Shown here: one piece after another, positions 53,086 through 60,816 of the stretch
Position numbering within the stretch: the stretch's first letter is position 1
How the letters are laid out: each line of letters opens with the position of its first letter
From: Salinisphaera sp002433465
GTDB lineage: Bacteria; Pseudomonadota; Gammaproteobacteria; Nevskiales; Salinisphaeraceae
Direction: 5' to 3'
DNA: 64,000 nucleotides
NCBI RefSeq assembly: GCF_040361435.1
Contig: NZ_APNL01000002.1
Span: 62,001 to 126,000, forward strand
The notes under the pieces: model-generated
Databases searched by the model: none
Told to the model about the DNA's origin: nothing
The model's input: only the letters and a program-made list of their open reading frames with translations
Translations under genes and position numbers: made by a program

Positions 53086-54537
53086 ATGTTCGAAAACGCG
53101 TTCAACAACATCGACAAGGCCCTGCGAAACGACGAGGGCATGGCTACGGAGCTGGACTATGCCGAGCAGACTTCGTGGCTGTTATTCCTGAAATATCTGG
53201 ACGATCGCGAAGCCGAGCGCGCCGATAACGCCGAGCTGGAAGGCCGCGAATACCGGCCGATTCTGGACGGCGCCTACCGCTGGCAAGCCTGGGCCGCGCC
53301 GAAGGATGAAAACGGCGAGTTCGATCACAACACGGCGAAGACCGGCACCGATCTCATCGATTTCGTAAACCGCGAGCTGTTTCCTTATTTACAGACCTTT
53401 CGCCAGAGCGCACCCAGCGTGGACACGCTGGAATACAAGATCGGCGAGATATTTTCGGAGATCATCTGCAAGTTCCGCTCGGGCTATGCGCTGCGCGATG
53501 CCATCGAGATCGTCGATACGCTCACCTTCAACAGCCAGCAGGCCAAACACGAACTGTCGGACCTGTACGAAACCCGTATCCGCCGCATGGGCAACGCCGG
53601 GCGCAACGGCGGCGAGTACTACACCCCGCGCCCGCTCATTCGCGCCATGATCCGCGTGGTCGATCCAAAACTAGGCGAAACGATCTACGACGGTGCCTGT
53701 GGTTCGGCGGGCTTCTTGTGCGAAGCCTATGAATACCTCAAGAGCGATAGCCTCTCGACCAACGAATGGGACACGCTCCAGCGCCAGACCTTCTACGGGC
53801 AGGAAAAGAAATCGCTGGCCTATGTGATCGGCATCATGAACATGATCCTGCACGGCATCGAAACGCCGGCCATCACCCACGCCAACACGCTCAACCAGAA
53901 GGTCACGGAAATCCGCGAGGCGGATCGGCACGACATCGTGCTGGCCAATCCGCCCTTCGGCGGCGGCGAACGCAAGGAAGTGCAGCACAACTTCCCCATC
54001 AAGACGGGCGAGACGGCCTATCTGTTCCTGCAGCACTTCATCCGCAAGCTGCGCGCTGGCGGGCGGGGTGCCGTGGTCATCAAGAACACCTTCCTGTCGA
54101 ATACCGACAACGCCAGCGTCGATCTGCGCAAGGAACTGCTCACCACCTGCAACCTGCACACCGTGCTCGACTGCCCCAGCGGCACCTTCCAGGGCGCGGG
54201 CGTAAAAACCGTCGTGCTCTTCTTCGACAAGGGCGCGCCGACGAAACACGTCTGGTACTACCAGCTCGATCCCGGCCGCAGCCTCGGCAAGACCAACCCG
54301 CTGAACGACGACGACCTGGCCGAGTTCGTCGAGCTGCAGCCTAACAAGGCCGACAGCGCCAAGGGCTGGACCGTCGCCATCGACGATATCGACCCGGCGA
54401 CCTGGGATCTGTCGGTCAAGAATCCGAACGCGCCCGAAGAAGCGCCGCTGCGCAGGCCGGAAGAAATCATCGACGACATGCTGGCGCGGGATGCCGAGAC
54501 GGCGCGGATTCTGGAAGAGATTCGGGGGATGCTGTGA
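53086..54537 (+). CDS. hsdM: Type I restriction-modification methyltransferase subunit HsdM
   Basis: 483 residues. N-terminal HsdM helical domain, then the N6-adenine methyltransferase core with YDGACGSAGFLCEAYEYL (SAM motif) and the catalytic NPPFGGGE. Length fits the family. Methylates adenine in the sequence chosen by HsdS. hsdS starts inside its stop codon (GTGA). Confidence 0.93.
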   Translation: MFENAFNNIDKALRNDEGMATELDYAEQTSWLLFLKYLDDREAERADNAELEGREYRPILDGAYRWQAWAAPKDENGEFDHNTAKTGTDLIDFVNRELFPYLQTFRQSAPSVDTLEYKIGEIFSEIICKFRSGYALRDAIEIVDTLTFNSQQAKHELSDLYETRIRRMGNAGRNGGEYYTPRPLIRAMIRVVDPKLGETIYDGACGSAGFLCEAYEYLKSDSLSTNEWDTLQRQTFYGQEKKSLAYVIGIMNMILHGIETPAITHANTLNQKVTEIREADRHDIVLANPPFGGGERKEVQHNFPIKTGETAYLFLQHFIRKLRAGGRGAVVIKNTFLSNTDNASVDLRKELLTTCNLHTVLDCPSGTFQGAGVKTVVLFFDKGAPTKHVWYYQLDPGRSLGKTNPLNDDDLAEFVELQPNKADSAKGWTVAIDDIDPATWDLSVKNPNAPEEAPLRRPEEIIDDMLARDAETARILEEIRGML

Positions 54538-55685
54538 GCGAGCTCGCAACCCAGGCTTCGGCCAGTGATTGGGAGAAGATCGAACTTCGCGAAGTTCTAA
54601 CGCTGAACTACGGCAAAGCGCTTCCTAAAGCCAGGCGCAATCCATCTGGACAAATTCCAGTCTACGGAGCCAACGGAATAAAGGATTACGCCGATCAGGC
54701 GCTAAGCAACGGGCCGACGTTAATCATAGGGAGAAAAGGTTCTGCCGGACAAATAACGCGAGTAGACGGCGATTTTTGGCCGCTCGACGTCACCTACTTC
54801 ACGTCGCACGACCAAAACCGGATCGACTTTGATTATCTCGCCTACGCGCTTTCGATGCTCGATTTACCGTCGCTCGCACGTGGGGTGAAACCCGGCATCA
54901 ACCGAAACGACGTGTACGCACTCGAAATATTGATGCCATCTACGCTAGAAGAGCAGAAGCGAATCGTTGCGGTGCTCGATCAGGCCTTCGCCGCTCTCGA
55001 CCGCGCTCGTGCTCGTGCCGAGAAGAGCCTGAATGATGGCAAACAGCTTTATCACACTGCACTGGATCGGCTTTTTTTGTCAGCGAATCAATGGGCCAAC
55101 CCTGTGATAAAAGAATTCGCGGAGGTATTCGATGGCCCTCACGCCACTCCAAAGACAGTCGATAGCGGACCACTTTTCTTAGGCATATCTTCACTCGTAG
55201 ATGGACGAATCGAGCTCGGCAAAACCCGCCATGTAACAGAATCCGATTTCCAGAAGTGGACAAAGAGGGTGACTCCTGAACCCGGAGACGTGGTGTTCGC
55301 CTATGAGACCCGACTCGGACAGATTGCTCTCATACCAGAAGGAATGAGATGTTGTCTGGGGAGGCGCATGGGCTTGGTCCGGCTTGATAAGAAAAAGGTT
55401 CTCCCTGAGTACTTTGTGATTGCTTACATATCGCCCGCTTACCAGGAATTTCTTAAGTCCAAGATCGTGGAAGGAGCTACGGTAGACCGAATCCACCTTC
55501 GCGACTTCCCTAAGTTTCCATTTCCGGTCCCTCCTATCGAAGAGCAGCAAGAGATCATCGAACGTGCGCACCGGATCCGTGCCCAAAGCGGCAAATTAAA
55601 CGCGCTTATTGCCGACAAGCTCGAAATGACGAGCGAACTCCGACGATCGCTTTTACAAAAGGCTTTTGCCGGCAACCTAGTCTGA
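54534..55685 (+). CDS. hsdS: Type I restriction specificity subunit HsdS
   Basis: 383 residues: target-recognition domain 1 (about 10-150), a conserved central helix (LEEQKRIVAVLDQAFAALDR), target-recognition domain 2 (about 190-340) and a C-terminal helix (IEEQQEIIERAHRIRAQ). The two domains read the two halves of a split DNA site. Base composition is visibly AT-richer than the flanking hsdM and hsdR, as is usual for recombining or imported specificity genes. Confidence 0.92.
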   Translation: MSELATQASASDWEKIELREVLTLNYGKALPKARRNPSGQIPVYGANGIKDYADQALSNGPTLIIGRKGSAGQITRVDGDFWPLDVTYFTSHDQNRIDFDYLAYALSMLDLPSLARGVKPGINRNDVYALEILMPSTLEEQKRIVAVLDQAFAALDRARARAEKSLNDGKQLYHTALDRLFLSANQWANPVIKEFAEVFDGPHATPKTVDSGPLFLGISSLVDGRIELGKTRHVTESDFQKWTKRVTPEPGDVVFAYETRLGQIALIPEGMRCCLGRRMGLVRLDKKKVLPEYFVIAYISPAYQEFLKSKIVEGATVDRIHLRDFPKFPFPVPPIEEQQEIIERAHRIRAQSGKLNALIADKLEMTSELRRSLLQKAFAGNLV

Positions 55686-55689
55686 CACC

Positions 55690-58032
55690 GTGCAAGAAAC
55701 CGAAGCTGACACCCGCGCCAATCGTATCGACCCGGTCCTCCGGGACGCGGGCTGGGGTGTCGCCGACGGTAGCCGCGTTGCACGTGAGGAAATCGCCAAG
55801 GGCCGTATCACGACGGCCGGGCGGATCAATCCGCTGAAAGCGGATTACGTGCTGAGCCTGAACGGGCGCAAGTTGGCGGTGATCGAGGCCAAGCGGGCCG
55901 AGCTCGGTTATACGGAAGGGCTGGCCCAGGCCAAGGCCTACGCAAAGCGCCTCAAGACGCGCTTTGCCTATGCCACCAATGGGCGGCGCTGGTACGGCGT
56001 GGATATGCAAACGGGCGCGGAAGGCGATCTCGACCTGCCCTTCCCCTCGCCGCAGGCGCTATGGGACCTTTGTTTTCCAGAGCACAACGATTGGCGCGAG
56101 CGCTTCGGCCACGTGCCGTTCTATACCAGCGGCGGCAAGTGGCAGCCGCGTTATTACCAGCACAACGCGATTACCGCCGTGCTGGAGGCCATCGCCCAGG
56201 GCCGCACGCGCATGCTGCTGACGCTGGCCACCGGCACGGGCAAGACGGGCATTGCGTTTCAGATTGCCTGGACGCTGTTTCAGGCGAGCTGGAATCTCTC
56301 CGGCGAGCCCACGCGGCGGCCGCGGATTCTGTTTCTGGCTGATCGCAATATTCTGGCGAATCAGGCGATCAACGAGTTTTCCGGCTTTCCGCCGGACGCG
56401 TTGTGCCGCATCAGCCCGGACGAGATTCGCAAACAAGGCAGGCTGCCGAAGAACGCGAGCGTGTTCTTCACCATATTCCAGACCTTCATGACCGAAGGCA
56501 AAACGCACGGCGAGCGGGAGTTCACCTTCGAGGGCTATCCGCCGGATTTCTTCGATTTCATCATCATCGACGAATGCCACCGGGGCGGCGCGCGGGACGA
56601 AAGCACCTGGCGCGCGATCCTGGAACACTTCTCGCCCGCCGTGCAGCTCGGCCTGACGGCCACGCCCAAGCGCGATGCGAACGTGGATACCTACGCCTAT
56701 TTCGGCGAGCCGCTATACAGCTATGCGCTCAAGGAAGGCATCAACGACGGCTACCTCACGCCGTTCAAGGTGCGCCAGATGGCGAGCACGCTCGATACCT
56801 ATTCCTACTCGGGCGAAGACGAAGTGCTGGCCGGCGAGATCGACTACGACCGGCTCTATACCGAGGCCGACTTCAATACGAAGATCGTAATCGACGAACG
56901 CGAGAAGAGCCGCGTCGCCCAGTTCATGGCCGAGATCGATCAACGCCAGAAGACGCTGGTGTTCTGTGCCACCCAGGCCCATGCCGCACGGGTGCGCGAC
57001 TACATCAACCAGATCAAGACCAACCCAGCCACGGACTACTGCGTGCGCGTGACCGCGGACGACGGCAAGGCCGGCGAAACGGCGCTGGGCTGGTTCCAGG
57101 ACAACGAAAAGACACTGCCGACGATTCTCACCACGTCGCAGAAACTCTCCACCGGCGTGGACGCGCTGAACGTACGCAATATCGTGCTCATGCGGCCGAT
57201 CCGCTCGATGATCGAGTTCAAGCAGATCATCGGCCGCGGCACGCGCGTATTCGACGGCAAGTATTTCTTTACCGTCTACGACTTCGTGAAGGCGCACGAA
57301 CACTTCAAGGACCCGGAATGGGACGGCGAGCCCGAGCCGCCGGAACTGCCCGACCCGCAGCCGACACCGTACCCGGAACCGCCCGAACCCACGCCGCCCG
57401 GCGGCGCGGGCGAAGAGGGCGAGCCCTATGGCGGCGGCGAAGGCGAACCGCCGGAAAAGATCCTGGTGAAGCTGGCCGATGGCAAGGCAAGACGCATTCG
57501 CTATCTCGCCACCACCAGCTACTGGTCGCACGACGGCACGCCGATTACCGCCCAACAGTTCATGGAACAGCTTTTCGGCGATTTGTCGGGGCTGGTGGAA
57601 TCCGAAGAACAGTTACGCGCGATCTGGCGCGATCCGGAACAACGCAGCGCCTTTATCGAACGCCTCGCGGAAATGGACTACGACGGCGAGCGCCTCGACG
57701 ACATGCGCCGCCTGATCGACGCGCCGGATAGCGATATCTTCGATGTGCTGGCCTATATCCGCTTCACGCTCGCCCCACTGGCCCGGCGCGAACGTGCCGA
57801 GCGCGCCCGCGAAACCGGCCTGGCGGGCTACGAGCCGGAGATGCGCGAATTTCTCGACTACATCCTCAACGCCTATGAAACCCACGGGGTGAGCGAGCTG
57901 GCCGCCGACCGCATTCCGCATTTTCTGCGGATTCGCTACGGCGGCACGGGTGATGCGAAACGCCAGCTTGGTTCAATACCCGAGATTCGCGGTGCGTTCT
58001 TTGGTATTCAGGATCATCTGTACCGCGGCTAG
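55690..58032 (+). CDS. hsdR: Type I restriction endonuclease subunit HsdR
   Basis: 780 residues from GTG 55690. N-terminal nuclease domain with KADYVLSLNGRKLAVIEAKR (D and E-x-K of PD-(D/E)xK), then SF2 helicase motifs LATGTGKTGIAF, IDECHRGG, LTATPKR and the C-terminal QIIGRGTRVF. A Pro/Glu/Gly-rich linker (about 540-590) precedes the C-terminal domain that binds HsdM. EcoEI-like type. Translocates and cleaves unmethylated DNA. Confidence 0.92.
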   Translation: MQETEADTRANRIDPVLRDAGWGVADGSRVAREEIAKGRITTAGRINPLKADYVLSLNGRKLAVIEAKRAELGYTEGLAQAKAYAKRLKTRFAYATNGRRWYGVDMQTGAEGDLDLPFPSPQALWDLCFPEHNDWRERFGHVPFYTSGGKWQPRYYQHNAITAVLEAIAQGRTRMLLTLATGTGKTGIAFQIAWTLFQASWNLSGEPTRRPRILFLADRNILANQAINEFSGFPPDALCRISPDEIRKQGRLPKNASVFFTIFQTFMTEGKTHGEREFTFEGYPPDFFDFIIIDECHRGGARDESTWRAILEHFSPAVQLGLTATPKRDANVDTYAYFGEPLYSYALKEGINDGYLTPFKVRQMASTLDTYSYSGEDEVLAGEIDYDRLYTEADFNTKIVIDEREKSRVAQFMAEIDQRQKTLVFCATQAHAARVRDYINQIKTNPATDYCVRVTADDGKAGETALGWFQDNEKTLPTILTTSQKLSTGVDALNVRNIVLMRPIRSMIEFKQIIGRGTRVFDGKYFFTVYDFVKAHEHFKDPEWDGEPEPPELPDPQPTPYPEPPEPTPPGGAGEEGEPYGGGEGEPPEKILVKLADGKARRIRYLATTSYWSHDGTPITAQQFMEQLFGDLSGLVESEEQLRAIWRDPEQRSAFIERLAEMDYDGERLDDMRRLIDAPDSDIFDVLAYIRFTLAPLARRERAERARETGLAGYEPEMREFLDYILNAYETHGVSELAADRIPHFLRIRYGGTGDAKRQLGSIPEIRGAFFGIQDHLYRG

Positions 58033-58038
58033 GGCTCG

Positions 58039-58830
58039 ATGATGGACTGGGGCAATTCACCGAAATTCGGCGATTACATCGTTTATGTCGACGAAAGCGG
58101 CGATCACAGCCTGACGGCGATCGATCCAAACTACCCTCTATTCGTGCTCGCGTTTTGCATTTTCCACAAGCGTTACTACAGCGAAGTCGTTGTTCCCGCG
58201 CTACAGAAGTTCAAGTTTCGGCATTTCGGCCACGACATCGTCGTTCTACACGAGCGCGATATTCGCAAGGAAAAAGGCGACTTCAATATCTTCCGCGGCG
58301 TAGCCGAGCGCCATTCCTTCATGGACGAGCTCACAACGCTGATCGATGAAAGCAACTTCATTCTTATTGCCTGCGTGATCGACAAAACCGCATTCAAGAC
58401 GCGTGGCGACGTAGCCGTGGACAATCCCTATCACTACGCCTTGCGATACGGCTTGGAACAGCTAGCCAGGTTCATTGATGAGAAGGGCCAGTCAGATCGG
58501 GACACGCACGTCGTGGTCGAATGCCGCGGCAAAAAAGAAGATCGCGATCTGGAATTGGAATTCCGGCGTATCTGTGACGGTGCCAACGGCTTGAATCGCG
58601 AGCTGCCCTTCGTGGTCAAGTTCGCGAGCAAGCAGGTCAATTCCTCAGGCTTGCAACTATCGGATCTTGTTGCTCGGCCGATCGGCCTGCGCGTGCTGCG
58701 GCCCGAGCAACGAAACCGAGCATTCGACGTACTCACCCGCAAGTTCTACTGCGAAGGCGGCCGACAACACGTTGGCGAAGGATATGAAGGCGTGGGTCTG
58801 AAACGACTGCCGGACGAGCGGCCGAACTGA
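58039..58830 (+). CDS. DUF3800 protein
   Basis: 263 residues with the DUF3800 start YIVYVDESGDHSL and the late LQLSDLVARPIGLRVL, which together hold conserved aspartates of an RNase H-like fold. Commonly found in phage- and defence-related genomic regions; activity is unproven. It begins six bases after hsdR, so it is probably part of the restriction operon. Its GC content looks lower than that of the neighbouring chromosome. Confidence 0.8.
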   Translation: MMDWGNSPKFGDYIVYVDESGDHSLTAIDPNYPLFVLAFCIFHKRYYSEVVVPALQKFKFRHFGHDIVVLHERDIRKEKGDFNIFRGVAERHSFMDELTTLIDESNFILIACVIDKTAFKTRGDVAVDNPYHYALRYGLEQLARFIDEKGQSDRDTHVVVECRGKKEDRDLELEFRRICDGANGLNRELPFVVKFASKQVNSSGLQLSDLVARPIGLRVLRPEQRNRAFDVLTRKFYCEGGRQHVGEGYEGVGLKRLPDERPN

Positions 58831-58853
58831 GTCGCGGCTCCAGAAAGCGAAAA

Positions 58854-58875
58854 GCCCCGGTGAACCCACCGAGGC
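58854..58875. terminator. Imperfect hairpin after the restriction operon
   Basis: Arms GCCCCGGTG (58854-58862) and CACCGAGGC (58867-58875) pair in eight of nine positions with a 4-base loop, 23 bases after the DUF3800 stop. No T-run follows on the plus strand, so termination is only plausible. Confidence 0.35.
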
Positions 58876-58951
58876 ATAGACGCCGACCGGGCACCCCCGA
58901 TCCATTTGATAACGAATAATAGGTTCGCATTATCGGCCGCGCAATAGGCAT

Positions 58952-58991
58952 AACTTATTGGCGGGGCCAACAACCGGCATATCAATAAGTT
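58952..58991. repeat. Inverted repeat AACTTATTG/CAATAAGTT
   Basis: Perfect 9-bp arms (58952-58960 and 58983-58991) with a 22-base GC-rich loop. Purpose unknown. Confidence 0.5.
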
Positions 58992-59073
58992 GAATCATCG
59001 CAAACTCGAACACTACGAATCGGATTGCGGCAACCGCACAATTATCGCGCACGCGATTAGCTAAACATCGCCG

Positions 59074-59105
59074 TTAATAAACGAAAAGCGGTTTTCGCTT
59101 ATTAA
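59074..59105. repeat. Long near-perfect hairpin
   Basis: Arms TTAATAA-x-CGAAAA and TTTTCG-x-TTATTAA pair at 13 of 14 positions around a 4-base loop (59088-59091). It could be a terminator in either direction, or a protein-binding site. Confidence 0.55.
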
Positions 59106-59142
59106 GTCCCCACGCATTTAAACCTTCTTAAGCTATGCTAAA

Positions 59143-59170
59143 TTGATTGCAGTGATATCAATGCAATCAA
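59143..59170. promoter_or_regulatory. 28-bp near-perfect palindrome, operator of the FitAB-like module
   Basis: Arms TTGATTGCA (59143-59151) and TGCAATCAA (59162-59170) flank a central TGATATCA; only one base pair is imperfect. It ends four bases before the antitoxin start. FitA-type ribbon-helix-helix antitoxins autorepress by binding such inverted repeats. Confidence 0.75.
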
Positions 59171-59174
59171 TCCG

Positions 59175-59414
59175 ATGGCTTCAATCACGATCCGCAACCT
59201 GGACGACGATCTGAAACAGGCGCTACGGCTGGCGGCGGCCGAGCACGGTCATTCGATGGAAGAAGAAGTCCGCGTGATCCTGCGTCGTTCGCTCGCTGGC
59301 GCGACGAAAGGCGGCCTCGGCAGCCGAGTGCGGGCACGATTCAGCGACGTGGGCGGGGCCGAACTCGATCTGCCCGCCCGCAACGAAACACCGCGCGCCG
59401 CAGACTTCGACTGA
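59175..59414 (+). CDS. FitA/VapB-like ribbon-helix-helix antitoxin
   Basis: 79 residues: MASITIRNLDDDLKQALRLA, a ribbon-helix-helix with the EHGHSMEEEVRVILRR helix typical of FitA, then a flexible tail (toxin-binding). The stop codon overlaps the toxin start (TGATG). Start placed right after the operator palindrome. Confidence 0.85.
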   Translation: MASITIRNLDDDLKQALRLAAAEHGHSMEEEVRVILRRSLAGATKGGLGSRVRARFSDVGGAELDLPARNETPRAADFD

Positions 59415-59839
59415 TGATCGTTCTCGACACCAACGTGTTGTCGGAACTGATGCGCCCAGCACCTGAAGAAGGGGTTATCGATTGGCTCGATGCCGCCAGC
59501 CGTCGCGAAGACGTGGCGACCACGGCGATTACCGTCGCCGAAATTCTTTACGGCATCGAACGGCTACCCGACGACCGCCGCAAGCAGCAGTTCGCCGAGA
59601 TCGCGGCTGCGATGTTCGAGGAAGATTTCGCCGATGCGATCCTGGCATTCGATGCCGAAGCTGCCGTGCTTTATGCCGAACGGGTCGCCGCTAGTGAGAC
59701 GGCGGGCCAGCCCGGCGCGATGGCCGACGCCCAGATCGCGGCGATATGTGCGCAGCACGACGCGACGCTGGCAACCCGTAATACGGAGGACTTTCGTTCG
59801 CTGGGCGTTGCGTTGATCAACCCTTGGGAAGCGGCCTGA
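59414..59839 (+). CDS. FitB/VapC-like PIN-domain toxin
   Basis: 141 residues. PIN signature: MIVLDTNVLSELMRP (D5, N7), TVAEILYGIERLP (E), then the D in MADAQIAAICAQHDATLATRN-x-D. Catalytic residues are all present, so it should be an active RNase held by the antitoxin. Confidence 0.88.
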   Translation: MIVLDTNVLSELMRPAPEEGVIDWLDAASRREDVATTAITVAEILYGIERLPDDRRKQQFAEIAAAMFEEDFADAILAFDAEAAVLYAERVAASETAGQPGAMADAQIAAICAQHDATLATRNTEDFRSLGVALINPWEAA

Positions 59840-59915
59840 TCGACGGCCGGCCATTCTTTAAAGCGTCACGATTATCACCAAGTCTGTTCGTATTGGCCGC
59901 CCATAGCGACACGAC

Positions 59916-60791
59916 ATGCCGCAAGAACAACCCCAAACCCAATCCACCAATATCCACCATCTGCGCGTGGGCGATTTCGTCGTCACCACGATTCAGGATG
60001 CCTATCTGCAGGGCGGGTTCGGGCTGATCTCGAATCTGGACGAGGCGACGGTGCAGGACTTGCACACGGCGAGCCGGCGGCCGACGCCGCCGAAGATCAC
60101 GCTGAACTGTTATCTGGTGGATACGGGTGATGAGCGCATTCTCATCGATACCGGGCTGGGCGGTCTGGTGGGCGATGAAGGTGCGCGACTGGGCGCGGGG
60201 CTCGGCGAAATGGGGCTGACGTCTGCGGATATCGACCGCGTGATTCTCACGCACGCACATCCCGATCATCTGGGCGGGCTGATCGATAGCGACGACAACC
60301 CGGCCTTTGGCCAGGCCGAGATTTTTGTGCCGGCGGGCGAGCTGGATTTCTGGCGCGGCGCGGTGCCGGAGGATGCCGGCGAGATGCTGCGTAATCAGTT
60401 CGCCAATGCACAGCGCGTGTTCGATGCCTGCGCGTCGAACCTGCGCGCCATCGAAAGCGACGCCATCCGGCCCGGCATCACGCGTTATCCGCTACCTGGC
60501 CACACGCCGGATCACAGCGGTTATCGCATCGAATCCAACGGCGAGAGTCTGCTCATCGCGGCCGATATCGTGCACCTGCCGCAGATTCAGTTTCCGCGCC
60601 CGGATGCGCAGGTGATGTTCGATATCGACCCCGAACAGGCGGTGCGTTCGCGCCAGGCGCTGTTCGCCGAGGTGGCCACGACCGGCGCGCTGATCGCCGG
60701 CCACCATATCGACTTCCCCGGCATCGGCCATATGGTGGCCGATGGCGCGGGCTATCGCTTTCTGCCGCATGTTTGGTCGCCGTTCGTTTGA
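59916..60791 (+). CDS. MBL-fold metallohydrolase (MPH/OPHC2-like)
   Basis: 291 residues with the metal motif THAHPDHLGG (H-x-H-x-D-H), a further histidine in PLPGHTPDHSGY, an aspartate in IAADIVHLP, and AGHHIDFPG. Closest in layout to methyl-parathion-hydrolase and lactonase-like enzymes. Substrate unknown. Monocistronic. Confidence 0.82.
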   Translation: MPQEQPQTQSTNIHHLRVGDFVVTTIQDAYLQGGFGLISNLDEATVQDLHTASRRPTPPKITLNCYLVDTGDERILIDTGLGGLVGDEGARLGAGLGEMGLTSADIDRVILTHAHPDHLGGLIDSDDNPAFGQAEIFVPAGELDFWRGAVPEDAGEMLRNQFANAQRVFDACASNLRAIESDAIRPGITRYPLPGHTPDHSGYRIESNGESLLIAADIVHLPQIQFPRPDAQVMFDIDPEQAVRSRQALFAEVATTGALIAGHHIDFPGIGHMVADGAGYRFLPHVWSPFV

Positions 60792-60816
60792 GACGGCGCG
60801 GCGACCGGCACGACGG

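Larger units (their letters stand above)
58831..59174. other. AT-richer, palindrome-rich spacer before FitAB-like module
   Basis: 344 bases with no gene but four inverted repeats: 58854-58875, 58952-58991, 59074-59105 and 59143-59170. The base composition is AT-richer than the genome around it. It probably contains the toxin-antitoxin promoter and operator, and perhaps the scar of a past integration. Confidence 0.55.
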
